DNA of 21,771 nt from Acetofilamentum sp. (GTDB lineage Bacteria; Bacteroidota; Bacteroidia; Bacteroidales; JAFGXI01). The translations under genes were made by a program, and so were the position numbers. The notes under the pieces are model-generated. The model did not search any database, had not been told where the DNA came from, and saw nothing but the letters and a program-made list of their open reading frames with translations. The stretch lies in NCBI GenBank assembly GCA_020720565.1, contig DYOK01000020.1:1-21771 (forward strand), given 5' to 3'. Of this stretch, positions 1 through 7,819 are shown in pieces; position 1 is the first letter of the stretch, and each line of letters opens with the position of its first letter.

Positions 1-1
1 A

Positions 2-70
2 CTGACAGCTGCGGTTTTTTTGTTACAAGTGTATGTCAAGACGTTTTTACCCGATGGGGTAAAAGAATAA
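2..70 (+). CDS. C-terminal end of an unidentified protein (partial)
   Basis: An open frame enters from the left edge and stops with TAA at 68-70. It encodes about 22 residues ending in LPDGVKE, preceded by a hydrophobic run (LTAAVFLLQVYV) that could be the end of a membrane helix. A terminator hairpin follows 7 bases later, which is the main reason to believe this frame. The gene is convergent with accC. Too little is present to name a family. Confidence 0.4.
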   Translation: MTAAVFLLQVYVKTFLPDGVKE

Positions 71-77
71 TAACGCA

Positions 78-106
78 AAAAAGGCTCTAGTTTTTAGAGC
101 CTTTTT
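78..106. terminator. bidirectional intrinsic terminator
   Basis: A 12-bp perfect stem (5' arm 78-89, 3' arm 95-106, core GGCTCTA/TAGAGCC) encloses a 5-nt loop. The stem has an A-run on its left side and a T-run on its right side, so it can end transcription of the + strand gene at its left and of accC, which ends at 127 on the minus strand. Confidence 0.85.
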
Positions 107-126
107 ATATGGGGAATAAAATAAAT

Positions 127-1464
127 TTATTTTAATTCGAAATCGTCCATGTATTTGGTGGTATAATCACCATTAACAAATCCATCCGATTTTAATAATT
201 GTCTGTGGAAAGGGACTGTGGTTTTGATACCTTCGATAACAAACTCTCTCAAAGCGCGACGCATTTTTGCAATAGCTTCTTCGCGGGTTTGAGCCACGGC
301 TATCAATTTTGCAATCATTGAGTCGTAATTTGGCGGAATGGTATAGCCTGCATAGACGTGTGTATCGACCCGTATGCCATGACCACCTGGTTTGTGTAAT
401 TCAAGAATTTTACCTGGAGATGGCATAAAGTTTTTATATGGATCTTCTGCATTGATACGACACTCGATGGCGTGCATAGTGGGGTAGTAGTTTTTACCCG
501 AAATTTTGATACCTGCAGCCACTTTAATTTGTTCGCGAATCAAATCGTAATTGATTACTTCTTCGGTAATGGGATGCTCAACTTGGATACGGGTATTCAT
601 TTCCATAAAATAGAAATCGCGGTTGGCATCAACCAAAAACTCGATGGTGCCTACACCTTCATAGTTAATGGATTTCGCAGCTTTTACGGCAGCATTGCCC
701 ATTCGTTCGCGCAACTCGTCGGTCATAAAAGGCGAAGGCGTTTCTTCGAGTAATTTTTGATGACGACGTTGAATCGAGCAATCGCGTTCCGAAAGGTGAG
801 CCACAGTACCATACTGGTCGCCAATGATTTGAATTTCGATATGTCGTGGATTAACGACAAATTTTTCCATATATAGGCCGTCGTTACCAAAAGCAGCAGC
901 CGATTCTGTTTTTGCTGAATCCCAAGCCGCTTCGAGCTCGTCTTCTTTCCATACCACACGCATACCTTTTCCACCACCGCCAGCGGTAGCTTTAAGAATA
1001 ACGGGGTATTTAATTTTATTGGCAATCTTTTTCCCTTCAGCCACTGATCCAACTAATCCATCTGAACCCGGAATAATGGGTACACCAGCAGCTTTCATCG
1101 TTGCTTTTGCAGTGGCTTTATCGCCCATTTTATCAATCATATCAGCTTCTGGACCAATAAATTTGATATCATGTTCTTTACAAATTCTTGCAAATTTTGA
1201 ATTTTCCGAAAGAAAACCGTAACCAGGGTGAATGGCATCGGCATTGGTGATTTCAGCAGCAGAAATTATAGCTGGAATATTGAGGTAAGATTTTGAGCTT
1301 TGTGGAGGGCCAATACAAACCGCTTCGTCGGCAAAACGCACATGTAAGCTGTCTTTATCAGCCGTCGAATATACGGCCACCGTTTGAATTCCCATTTCGC
1401 GACATGTTCTTATGACACGTAAGGCAATTTCGCCACGATTGGCAATGAGTATTTTTTTAAACAT
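127..1464 (-). CDS. accC: acetyl-CoA carboxylase, biotin carboxylase subunit
   Basis: AccC performs the ATP-dependent carboxylation of the biotin carried on AccB, the first half-reaction of malonyl-CoA synthesis in the cytoplasm. The 445-residue length is that of the whole family. Seen in order: N-terminal KILIANRGEIALRVIR, HPGYGFLSEN near residue 79, the ATP-grasp glycine loop AGGGGKG at 161-167, and the metal/catalytic motif EMNTRIQVEH at 288-297. It is the last gene of the fatty-acid operon, 171 bp downstream of accB. That gap holds a possible promoter and a hairpin that is also found before accB. Start ATG at 1464 gives the canonical MFKKILIANRGE terminus. No oddities in the protein. Confidence 0.97.
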   Translation of the reverse strand: MFKKILIANRGEIALRVIRTCREMGIQTVAVYSTADKDSLHVRFADEAVCIGPPQSSKSYLNIPAIISAAEITNADAIHPGYGFLSENSKFARICKEHDIKFIGPEADMIDKMGDKATAKATMKAAGVPIIPGSDGLVGSVAEGKKIANKIKYPVILKATAGGGGKGMRVVWKEDELEAAWDSAKTESAAAFGNDGLYMEKFVVNPRHIEIQIIGDQYGTVAHLSERDCSIQRRHQKLLEETPSPFMTDELRERMGNAAVKAAKSINYEGVGTIEFLVDANRDFYFMEMNTRIQVEHPITEEVINYDLIREQIKVAAGIKISGKNYYPTMHAIECRINAEDPYKNFMPSPGKILELHKPGGHGIRVDTHVYAGYTIPPNYDSMIAKLIAVAQTREEAIAKMRRALREFVIEGIKTTVPFHRQLLKSDGFVNGDYTTKYMDDFELK

Positions 1465-1491
1465 AAGCCAGAAAATTAGTGTTCGTTATTA

Positions 1492-1517
1492 ATTAAAGGT
1501 CGAAAGACCTATTTAAT
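1492..1517 (-). promoter_or_regulatory. leader hairpin upstream of accC
   Basis: On the minus strand the accC leader contains an outer stem ATTAA/TTAAT, a 2-nt bulge (AT), then AGGTC - TTTC - GACCT. The same architecture occurs before accB (2147-2174). It lies about 28 nt before the accC ATG and about 10 nt after the putative -7 box. The function is unknown: RNA leader structure or palindromic protein site. Confidence 0.55.
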
Positions 1518-1526
1518 ATTTTTTTG

Positions 1527-1556
1527 CAAAATCAAAATTGATTAGAATTAAATCAA
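1527..1556 (-). promoter_or_regulatory. putative internal promoter for accC
   Basis: Read on the minus strand: TTG (1554-1556), a 19-bp spacer, then TGATTTTGC. This is one mismatch from the Bacteroidota -7 consensus TAnnTTTG with correct -33 spacing. It lies between accB and accC. The spacer overlaps an 8-bp AT-rich inverted repeat at 1536-1558. Confidence 0.4.
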
Positions 1557-1635
1557 TTCCAAAAAAACTCATAAATAAAATGGTTATTAAAGAATTGGTA
1601 AAATGAAAACAAAAATGAAATATACAGCAATCGAT

Positions 1636-2127
1636 TTATGACGGATCGACTAAGAACAGTGGTTGATCGTATTCAACAGGAGAAGCGTCGTCGACAAGAA
1701 CCTTTACAATTCGACCCGAAACTTCCGATTCAATTTCGTTGAACAATTTCATGGCTTCTAAGATGCAAATCACTTTTCCGGGAGCAATTACGTCGTCTAC
1801 GTTAACAAAAACTGGTTTTTCAGGAGCAGATTTACGATAGAAAGTTCCAACCATTGGGGCTTTAATGGTGATGTATTTTGATTCTTCGTCGGCATTAGTT
1901 TTTACAGGCTCAGCTGTTGCAGGAGCAGCGGCCATAGCGGGCATAACAGGTGCGGCAGCCATTACGGGCATTTGTACAGGCATTGCAACTTGTTGTACCA
2001 CTGTTTCTACTTTACCTTTCGATTGAGTTTTAATGGTAATTTTCATTCCGTCGCTTTCGATACATACTTCCGATGCACCCGATTTGGCGATAGCTTTTAC
2101 AAAATCTTGAATTTCTAAGTAGTTCAT
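1636..2127 (-). CDS. accB: acetyl-CoA carboxylase, biotin carboxyl carrier protein (BCCP)
   Basis: AccB carries the biotin that shuttles CO2 between AccC and the carboxyltransferase. The 163-residue protein has the expected three parts: an N-terminal helical/beta segment (MNYLEIQDFVKAIAKSG...), a flexible linker at about 45-75, and a C-terminal biotinyl domain. Lys127 in EAMKLFNEIE is the biotinylation site. PMVGTFYRKSAPE at about 91-103 opens the biotinyl domain and includes the 'thumb' region seen in bacterial BCCP. The linker is unusually rich in Met as well as Ala/Pro (MPVQMPVMAAAPVMPAMAAA). It sits 178 bp downstream of fabH. That gap contains two hairpins, so accB may be expressed partly apart from fabH. 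Confidence 0.96.
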   Translation of the reverse strand: MNYLEIQDFVKAIAKSGASEVCIESDGMKITIKTQSKGKVETVVQQVAMPVQMPVMAAAPVMPAMAAAPATAEPVKTNADEESKYITIKAPMVGTFYRKSAPEKPVFVNVDDVIAPGKVICILEAMKLFNEIESEVSGRIVKVLVDDASPVEYDQPLFLVDPS

Positions 2128-2146
2128 AACAATAAATTTTCAATGG

Positions 2147-2174
2147 ATATTAAGGTCTTCGACCTGTTTAATAT
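2147..2174 (-). promoter_or_regulatory. leader hairpin upstream of accB
   Basis: Minus-strand leader structure: outer stem ATATTA/TAATAT, a 3-nt bulge (AAC), then AGGTC - GAA - GACCT. It lies about 20 nt before the accB ATG. It shares the AGGTC/GACCT core, the asymmetric bulge and the AT-rich outer stem with the accC leader hairpin at 1492-1517. Confidence 0.55.
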
Positions 2175-2257
2175 TTTTCTAACTTGCATTAAAACAATCT
2201 CTTAGATTAACAAAACACGATATTAAATTTTTCTAAGTATTAGATGTCTTAATGTAT

Positions 2258-2276
2258 ACAATCCGCATTGGATTGT
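2258..2276. other. inverted repeat downstream of fabH
   Basis: A 7-bp perfect stem ACAATCC/GGATTGT with a 5-nt loop starts about 30 nt after the fabH stop on the minus strand. There is no U-tract behind it, so a classical terminator is unlikely. It could be an mRNA 3'-end or processing hairpin between fabH and accB. Confidence 0.4.
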
Positions 2277-2305
2277 TGCAATATGGTGTAACGACTTGTT
2301 ATATC

Positions 2306-3301
2306 TTATCCGTTATAGCCCCATTTAATATAAACGGCACCCCAAGTAAACCCTCCTCCAAATGCCGACAAAATGATGTTGTCGCCTTTTTTCAGTTGTT
2401 TTTCGTAGTCCCATAAACAAAGTGGTAAAGTACCACCAGTGGTGTTGCCGTATTTTTCGATATTGATCATAACTTGCTCTTTTTCGATGCCCATACGTTT
2501 GGCCGTAGCCTCGATAATACGCATATTGGCCTGATGCGGAACGAGCCAAGCCAAGTCGGAAGGTGTAATCTGATGCTTTTCCATCATTTCGACCGATACG
2601 TCGGCCATTTTGCTAACCGCCCATTTAAAAACAGCTTGACCTTCTTGATAAATATAGTGTTCTCTAGCATCTACAGTTTCGTGGCTTGCAGGTTTGACAG
2701 ATCCGCCTGCTTTTTGATGCAAATGCACTCTTCCCACGCCATCCGATTGTAAAATAGAATCGACAATACCAAAGCCGTCTTGGTTTGGCTCGAGCATCAC
2801 AGCCCCAGCGCCATCGCCAAAAATCGGTGCCACAGTTCGGTCGGTATAATCTACAATCGACGACATTTTGTCGGCACCTACAATCACAACTTTTTTGTAC
2901 TGTCCCGATTCAATATATTTAGAACCAGTAACCAAGGCGTATAAAAAACCAGAACAAGCAGCATTGATGTCGAAATTAAAGCCGTTACGTATTCCCACTT
3001 TATCTGCAATAATATTAGCCGTGGCAGGGAATTGCATATCGGGTGTTACGGTAGCACAAATGAGCAAATCGACTTCTTCGGGTAAAGTATTGGTTTTAAC
3101 TAATAAAGCTTTAACAGCCTCTGCTGCCATGTCGGAAGTACCTTTCCCTTCGCCCTTGAGTATGTAACGTGTTTTAATACCAATACGTGTCATGATCCAC
3201 TCGTCTGATGTGTCCATCATGGTCGATAATTCGTCGTTGGTCATTACATAATCGGGCAAGTAGCCTTGCACACCAGTGATAGCCGCTGTTAGTTTACTCA
3301 T
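2306..3301 (-). CDS. fabH: 3-oxoacyl-[ACP] synthase III (KAS III)
   Basis: FabH condenses acetyl-CoA (or a branched acyl-CoA primer) with malonyl-ACP, the initiating step of type II fatty acid synthesis. The length of 331 residues fits the family. The catalytic triad is visible: Cys116 in NAACSGFLYAL, His256 in VPHQANMRI, and Asn286 in KYGNTTGGT. The C-terminal glycine-rich ILSAFGGGFTWGA is also typical. Its start overlaps the plsX stop by 8 nt, indicating translational coupling. With malonyl-CoA made by the downstream accBC products, the operon covers entry into fatty acid synthesis. Substrate chain preference cannot be read from the sequence. Confidence 0.96.
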   Translation of the reverse strand: MSKLTAAITGVQGYLPDYVMTNDELSTMMDTSDEWIMTRIGIKTRYILKGEGKGTSDMAAEAVKALLVKTNTLPEEVDLLICATVTPDMQFPATANIIADKVGIRNGFNFDINAACSGFLYALVTGSKYIESGQYKKVVIVGADKMSSIVDYTDRTVAPIFGDGAGAVMLEPNQDGFGIVDSILQSDGVGRVHLHQKAGGSVKPASHETVDAREHYIYQEGQAVFKWAVSKMADVSVEMMEKHQITPSDLAWLVPHQANMRIIEATAKRMGIEKEQVMINIEKYGNTTGGTLPLCLWDYEKQLKKGDNIILSAFGGGFTWGAVYIKWGYNG

Positions 3302-4244
3302 GGTCGAAAGCTTCTTTAATTTTCTCAGTTAAGTTGGCTTCGATTACGCTCATGGTATGTAGAATCATATTTTTTACAGCCAATGGTTTTGATGCGCCGT
3401 GTCCAACAATAACTGGGGCATTGACACCTAAAACAGGTGTGCCACCGTATATGTCAGGATTAAATCGATTGACGTATTCGTTATCAACATTCTGATGTTG
3501 CATCAGGTGGTAGAACGATTCGGATTGTTTAAGAAGCACATTGCCAGTAAAGCCATCGGTGATAATAACGTCGGATTTACTAGAATCGAAAAGATCGTTC
3601 CCCTCTACATTACCCACAAAATTAAAGTCGGTGGTTCCGCGCATTAATTCGTGAGTCGCTTTGGTGAGCAAACTTCCTTTTTCTTCTTCTTCGCCAAGAT
3701 TGAGCAATGCTACTCTTGGGTTGTCGACATGGTATACATATTTGGCATATAAGTTACCAAGTATGGCATATTGATACAGAATATCAGGTTTACAGTCGGG
3801 ATTCAGACCTACGTCTAACATAATTCCAAAACTACCGTCGGGACGGGGTAGAGGCCCAATTAGACAAGGTCTGATAATGCCAGGGACTTGCTTTACGGTG
3901 TACATAGTACCCGCAAGCATAGCACCTGTATTTCCAGCACTTGCAAAACCATCAATTTTTTTGGTCAATAGAAGTTTGAAACCCACAGCGATACTCGAAT
4001 CGGGCTTTTTTGCAAAAGCTTTAGCCGGATGGTCGTTCATGGTAATTACTTCCGATGCATGAACAATTTCATAATCGCTTGGATTTTCGCCTTCACGAAC
4101 CAAAATATCTGTAATGGCTTTTTGGTCGCCAATAAGCACAACAGACATGTTACTTGGGAGCGATTTTTTAGCTTCAATCGCACCTAAGGTAGTGGCTTCG
4201 GGAGCAAAATCGCCGCCCATAATGTCGATTCCGATTTTTCTCAT
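3294..4244 (-). CDS. plsX: phosphate acyltransferase PlsX
   Basis: PlsX converts acyl-ACP plus phosphate to acyl-phosphate, the acyl donor for PlsY in phospholipid synthesis; it is a peripheral membrane enzyme. The 316 residues are close to the usual length. Seen: N-terminal IGIDIMGGDFAPEATTLGA, HASEVITMNDHPAKAFAKKPDSS in the middle region, SAGNTGAMLAG, LDVGLNPDCKP, VITDGFTGNVLLK, and GVNAPVIVGHGAS near the C-terminus, all PlsX signatures. It lies 58 nt after rpmF and overlaps fabH by 8 nt. The rpmF-plsX-fabH order is widely conserved in bacteria. Confidence 0.95.
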   Translation of the reverse strand: MRKIGIDIMGGDFAPEATTLGAIEAKKSLPSNMSVVLIGDQKAITDILVREGENPSDYEIVHASEVITMNDHPAKAFAKKPDSSIAVGFKLLLTKKIDGFASAGNTGAMLAGTMYTVKQVPGIIRPCLIGPLPRPDGSFGIMLDVGLNPDCKPDILYQYAILGNLYAKYVYHVDNPRVALLNLGEEEEKGSLLTKATHELMRGTTDFNFVGNVEGNDLFDSSKSDVIITDGFTGNVLLKQSESFYHLMQHQNVDNEYVNRFNPDIYGGTPVLGVNAPVIVGHGASKPLAVKNMILHTMSVIEANLTEKIKEAFDHE

Positions 4245-4257
4245 ACAAAAAAATTTT

Positions 4258-4284
4258 TTAAGCTTAATTTTTCAGAAAGCTTAA
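4258..4284. other. inverted repeat between rpmF and plsX
   Basis: TTAAGCTT (4258-4265) and AAGCTTAA (4277-4284) form an 8-bp stem with an 11-nt loop, 14 nt upstream of the plsX ATG on the minus strand and followed by an A-run then a T-run. It could modulate read-through or translation of plsX. The stem is AT-rich and weak, so this is tentative. Confidence 0.35.
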
Positions 4285-4302
4285 TTCGTTGAATTTAGTA
4301 CC

Positions 4303-4488
4303 TTAGGCAACAGCCTCTTTCTCTATGGCTAATTTTCCACGATAGTAACCACATTCTGGACAAACACTGTGGTAACGGTGTGTTGCTCCACAATTTGAAC
4401 ATTTGGCCAATGTTGGAAATGCGGCTTTGTAGTGCGTTCTTCTTTTGTTTTTACGCTGCTTCGATGTTTTTCTTTTAGGATGTGCCAT
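4303..4488 (-). CDS. rpmF: 50S ribosomal protein L32
   Basis: A 61-residue basic protein of the large ribosomal subunit. The N-terminus MAHPKRKTSKQRKNKRRTHY is the conserved L32 start (Met-Ala-x-Pro-K-R/K). A zinc ribbon is present with two intact CxxC knuckles, CSNC and CPEC, so this is the Zn-binding paralogue type. The start overlaps the end of the DUF177 gene by 14 nt, and plsX follows after 58 nt. Confidence 0.97.
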   Translation of the reverse strand: MAHPKRKTSKQRKNKRRTHYKAAFPTLAKCSNCGATHRYHSVCPECGYYRGKLAIEKEAVA

Positions 4489-4993
4489 CTTTCAATTTAT
4501 TTAATTCATTCCACCTGGGATCTATTTTAGACCCATCATCATTAATATTTTCAATATATTTGAGCATATCGACCGGACAAGTTGGTCGTCCTTTTGTGTC
4601 GTCGGGATGCACTTTTCGCATCGGGAAGGCTACAACAATAAGCTCATTAATAAACTTAGATACATCAATGTCGTTGTTGCTTTCAGGCCAAATGTAAAGA
4701 TTTTCGTCTTCTTCGGCATATGCTTCGCCAAATTTCACATAAATTTTCTGTTGGGTTTCAATCTCGCTGCTAACAGGCTCTAGGCATCGATCGCAGGGGA
4801 AACTTACGGTTCCATTTATGTCAAATTCGAGTTCGACATGTGTACTTTTTTTTCGAAATGTAAGGCTTACTTGCAAATCAGCAGCAAGCAGATTTTCCGT
4901 TTCGAAGGTTTCAAAGAACGTTTCGTTCAAGTGATAGTCATATAAATACTCCCCTTCGGCTAGTCCTTTATAGGAAATATTATAATCATGCAT
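4475..4993 (-). CDS. YceD/DUF177 family protein
   Basis: A DUF177 (YceD) protein, nearly always encoded directly upstream of rpmF. Plant and E. coli members are linked to 23S rRNA accumulation. The family motif CDRCLEPV lies near residue 75, and the C-terminus holds the conserved DPRWNELNKLKDG. A single further Cys occurs in GRPTCPVDML. I chose ATG at 4993 (172 residues, MHDYNISYKG). An in-frame GTG at 5002 would add three residues but lies only about 15 nt from the predicted transcription start. It is the first gene of the lipid operon, with a -7 box at 5024-5034. Molecular function in this organism is not shown by the sequence. Confidence 0.88.
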   Translation of the reverse strand: MHDYNISYKGLAEGEYLYDYHLNETFFETFETENLLAADLQVSLTFRKKSTHVELEFDINGTVSFPCDRCLEPVSSEIETQQKIYVKFGEAYAEEDENLYIWPESNNDIDVSKFINELIVVAFPMRKVHPDDTKGRPTCPVDMLKYIENINDDGSKIDPRWNELNKLKDGTS

Positions 4994-5023
4994 CGCTTTC
5001 ACAAACTCACTAAGTTTAAGCCT

Positions 5024-5034
5024 GCAAATTTATA
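5024..5034 (-). promoter_or_regulatory. putative promoter of the DUF177-rpmF-plsX-fabH-accBC operon
   Basis: On the minus strand TATAAATTTGC contains a perfect TAnnTTTG -7 element (TAAATTTG), about 31 nt before the chosen ATG. No good TTG exists at 19-21 bp spacing (ATG lies at 20 bp), so the -33 is weak. The rest of the 285-bp gap up to upp (4994-5278) shows no gene, no clear terminator for upp and no RNA gene. Confidence 0.5.
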
Positions 5035-5278
5035 AAAAATCTGCAATTCTATCATTAAGCTTTTGTTTTTATATGCTAAATACTATTTATTGATTTCAAA
5101 TACCACATAATCAAACCAATACAACGATTAAAGCAAGTCGTTACAGCGGGCTTTTGATCTGTTTTGGGAGCTTAATTCGTTAGTGTGTTGCGGCGTATTT
5201 AGGAATAAGCTTGCAGTTTGCGACTAAATATAGCTCGCCAAGAGAATAATCGAAATAAAAGGGAATAATGGATTCTTA

Positions 5279-5929
5279 TTATTCTTTACAACCATAAGCT
5301 AAATCGCCAGCATCGCCTAAGCCTGGAACAATGTACGATTGCACAGTAAGTTCGTCGTCGATACCTCCAGTCCAAATGGTGATGTCGGAATTGCGGATGT
5401 GGCGCAACACATATTCTATGCCTTCTTTGCTGGCCAATACCGAAACGATATGGGTATGTTTGGGCGTTCCGTTAGCCAACAAAGCTTTGTAGCTCATTAC
5501 CATAGACGAACCAGTCGCCAACATAGGATCCGATAAAATAAGCACTTTGTCGGTTAGTGAGGGTGCAGACATGTATTCGACTTTAATCTCAAAATCGTTG
5601 TCGCTGTGGTATTTTCGGTATGCGGTTACAAATCCGCTTTCTGCTTTGTCGAACACATTTAGAAGACCATTATTGAGAGGTAGCCCCGCACGAAGTATGG
5701 TAGCTAGAACCAATTGGGTGTCTAACATTTTACAGGGGGCAATCCCCAGTGGGGTTTGTACGTCGACCGTTTGGTAATTCAATACTTTTGAAATTTCGTA
5801 TCCCATGAGCATGCCCACACGCTCCATATTGATTCGAAAACGCATGGCGTCTTTTTGGATGTTAGCGTCGCGCATTTCTGCAATAAACGTGTTGATAACA
5901 GATTGACTTGAATCGAAATTGTGAATCAT
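5279..5929 (-). CDS. upp: uracil phosphoribosyltransferase
   Basis: Upp salvages uracil with PRPP to make UMP in the cytoplasm. It is 216 residues long. The PRPP-binding loop is LSDPMLATGSSM at about 132-143, and the C-terminal uracil-binding segment is YIVPGLGDAGDLAYG. TILRAGLPLNNG near residue 77 is also conserved. Its ATG overlaps the stop of the upstream GNAT-like gene as ATGA, so the two are translationally coupled. It is the last gene of the minus-strand group beginning with the Crp-family regulator. No terminator was recognised downstream. Confidence 0.95.
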   Translation of the reverse strand: MIHNFDSSQSVINTFIAEMRDANIQKDAMRFRINMERVGMLMGYEISKVLNYQTVDVQTPLGIAPCKMLDTQLVLATILRAGLPLNNGLLNVFDKAESGFVTAYRKYHSDNDFEIKVEYMSAPSLTDKVLILSDPMLATGSSMVMSYKALLANGTPKHTHIVSVLASKEGIEYVLRHIRNSDITIWTGGIDDELTVQSYIVPGLGDAGDLAYGCKE

Positions 5930-6822
5930 TGCTTAAAAAATTGAACGATTAAAGATAGTATATTTTGCGGATTGTTAAAACGATATTCGAAATAATGATG
6001 CATTTTGTATCGAAAATGTTCGCTTAATTCACTTGTGAGATGTTCAGAATGCAATTCTAAAGAGAGTTGATAAATCGATAAATCTTCCATTAAGGTGTTC
6101 ATCATCAAGTAGTCGGCGTGCAATTCTAAGGCTTCAGGATGAAATGCTGAATGTAACAAATAGGCTCGGTTTCTAAAAAACATCAGAAAAGTGCAAGCAA
6201 TCAGTTCGTTGTTTTGATTGTGAACGGCATACATTTTCCCTGCGGTAAGCTGAGTCGATGTTCGGATAAGCCGATGAAGAAAATCCCAATAGCTCTGTGG
6301 TTTATTTTGTTGTTGTCGGCTCAATTTGATGTATTCGTTGACAGAGCGCAAGGTACTGCAGTGCAGTTTATGGCGTGCGGCTTTTGATAGCTTTTCGGTA
6401 AGCTCTGGTGCAAATTGCTGGGCAATAACCAAGTAGTCGTTAACTAAATCGATTTGTCGGAATGGAATTTTCTTGATTTGGTTTTGGGTCGATAATATTC
6501 TATGGTATTTACTGAGTCGATATAGACCTTGAGCATAATGCTCGTTCCAAATTTGTTTAATTTGTTTCCAAATAGTTTCGGTGAATGTCGTATACTCGAG
6601 TGCCCCCAAATAAGGAAGAAACTCGGGAGTAGTCAGATTTTTCCCATCGACAAAGTACGGGAGCAAGAAGGTATAAGTGTCGTCGATTATGGCATGCCAC
6701 TCGGTATCGTACAAATCGAGCACCCACGAATAATGAAAGACAGACGATTTTTGCGATTGAGACACCGTTTGGTCCCATCGTGCTTTGTCGATCGCATGGT
6801 TGTGTACTATTTTAAGTTGCAT
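5926..6822 (-). CDS. GNAT/FemAB-like hypothetical protein
   Basis: A 298-residue soluble protein, counted from ATG at 6822 (MQLKIVHNHAIDKARWD). An upstream in-frame TTG at 6852 is less likely to be the start. The layout resembles acyl-CoA N-acyltransferase-fold proteins of the FemAB/BioF2-like type found in Bacteroidota: an N-terminal IDKARWD...VFHYSWVLDLY segment, and a second half with KMYAVHNQNNELIACTFLMFFRNRAYLLHSAF, like the central beta strands of a GNAT domain. No catalytic residue can be assigned. It is coupled to upp by an ATGA overlap. The link with pyrimidine salvage is unexplained. The acyltransferase assignment is by overall pattern only. Confidence 0.6.
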   Translation of the reverse strand: MQLKIVHNHAIDKARWDQTVSQSQKSSVFHYSWVLDLYDTEWHAIIDDTYTFLLPYFVDGKNLTTPEFLPYLGALEYTTFTETIWKQIKQIWNEHYAQGLYRLSKYHRILSTQNQIKKIPFRQIDLVNDYLVIAQQFAPELTEKLSKAARHKLHCSTLRSVNEYIKLSRQQQNKPQSYWDFLHRLIRTSTQLTAGKMYAVHNQNNELIACTFLMFFRNRAYLLHSAFHPEALELHADYLMMNTLMEDLSIYQLSLELHSEHLTSELSEHFRYKMHHYFEYRFNNPQNILSLIVQFFKQ

Positions 6823-6890
6823 ATAAATTGGGAACTCAGGTTTGGGTGTCAACTATCTGACATTTGAAGTTTTCTGGAATTTGAGGCTTG

Positions 6891-7799
6891 TCATTTAAGC
6901 CCCTTAAGTTCGGTATAATCCGATTGAACCGAAAGCATAATTTCTTGGCCAAATGGGAGGGCATAATTGTCGGTAATATGTCCCGCAGGGAAACCAAAAA
7001 CGACAGGGAAATTGTAGTCTTTTACGGCTTCTAGAATAATCTCTTCTGCTGTTTGCCCAAACGGAGTCTGGTTGTCGTGCATTTGAGTCATACCACCCAC
7101 TACAAGACCCTTTAAGCCGGCGAGTTTGCCTCCAATTTTTAAGTTCATTATCATGCGGTCGATGTGATATAAATATTCATCTAAATCTTCGATAAACAAT
7201 ATCTTGTTTTGTGTATCGATGTCGGCCAATGTTCCTCTTAGACTGTACAAAATAGATAAGTTTCCACCCAATAATTCACCTTGAGCTACACCAATTTTAT
7301 TGAGCGAATTGCTAGGGATACGATAATTCAGAGGACGCCCCACGAGTCGATCGAAAACAGATGTCAAAGGTAGGTCGGTTAACTGATAACTGGGAAGGTT
7401 AACGGGCATGGTAGCATGAATACTTTGCCATTGCATTTGTGACGAAAGAAGCGCGTGCAAAACGGTTACATCGCTGTAGCCTACAATCCATTTGGGGTGA
7501 TGTTTTAGGGATTCTAGATCCAGATAAGGAATTAGCCGTATGGTACCATAACCACCTCGTGCACACCATATCGCACTGACCTCGGGGTCGGTCCACATCT
7601 GTGTTAAATCTTGAGCCCGCTCAAGGTCAGTCCCTGCAAATTGGTGATTCTGATGGTGTAGGTATTGGCCTAATTTGACACGAAATCCAAATTTCTGAAT
7701 GACTTGAACTGCTTTTTCGATTATTTCGGGCTCGATATACCGAGCGGTAGAAACTATTCCGATGGTTTGGCCTAAAGTAAGAAATTTTGGACTCAACAT
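6891..7799 (-). CDS. S66 family LD-carboxypeptidase
   Basis: Peptidase family S66 members (LdcA, MccF) hydrolyse the L,D bond of murein tetrapeptides during peptidoglycan recycling, or cleave peptide-nucleotide antibiotics. The catalytic set is visible: nucleophile Ser109 in VGYSDVT, Glu204 in FIEDLDEYLYHIDRM, and His274 in GFPAGHITDNYALPFG. WCARGGYGTIRLIPYLD near residue 78 is the typical structural motif. The length of 302 residues matches LdcA. There is no signal peptide, so it is cytoplasmic. It lies 20 nt after an outer-membrane barrel gene. The MccF-like alternative cannot be ruled out, but murein recycling is the default role. Confidence 0.9.
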   Translation of the reverse strand: MLSPKFLTLGQTIGIVSTARYIEPEIIEKAVQVIQKFGFRVKLGQYLHHQNHQFAGTDLERAQDLTQMWTDPEVSAIWCARGGYGTIRLIPYLDLESLKHHPKWIVGYSDVTVLHALLSSQMQWQSIHATMPVNLPSYQLTDLPLTSVFDRLVGRPLNYRIPSNSLNKIGVAQGELLGGNLSILYSLRGTLADIDTQNKILFIEDLDEYLYHIDRMIMNLKIGGKLAGLKGLVVGGMTQMHDNQTPFGQTAEEIILEAVKDYNFPVVFGFPAGHITDNYALPFGQEIMLSVQSDYTELKGLK

Positions 7800-7819
7800 A
7801 TCGAATGGGTTGGTGCCTA

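Noticed and set aside
4258..4284. Hairpin between rpmF and plsX considered as a terminator
   Set aside because: The stem is AT-rich, and an A-run separates it from the T-run on the minus strand. The rpmF-plsX-fabH order argues for read-through. Kept only as an inverted repeat.
4991..5002. GTG start at 5002 for the DUF177 gene
   Set aside because: An ATG three codons later fits the protein start equally well and lies at a more comfortable distance from the -7 box at 5024-5034.
6820..6852. TTG start at 6852 for the GNAT-like gene
   Set aside because: An in-frame ATG at 6822 gives MQLKIVHNHAIDKARWD, a better N-terminus. The ten extra residues look like untranslated sequence.
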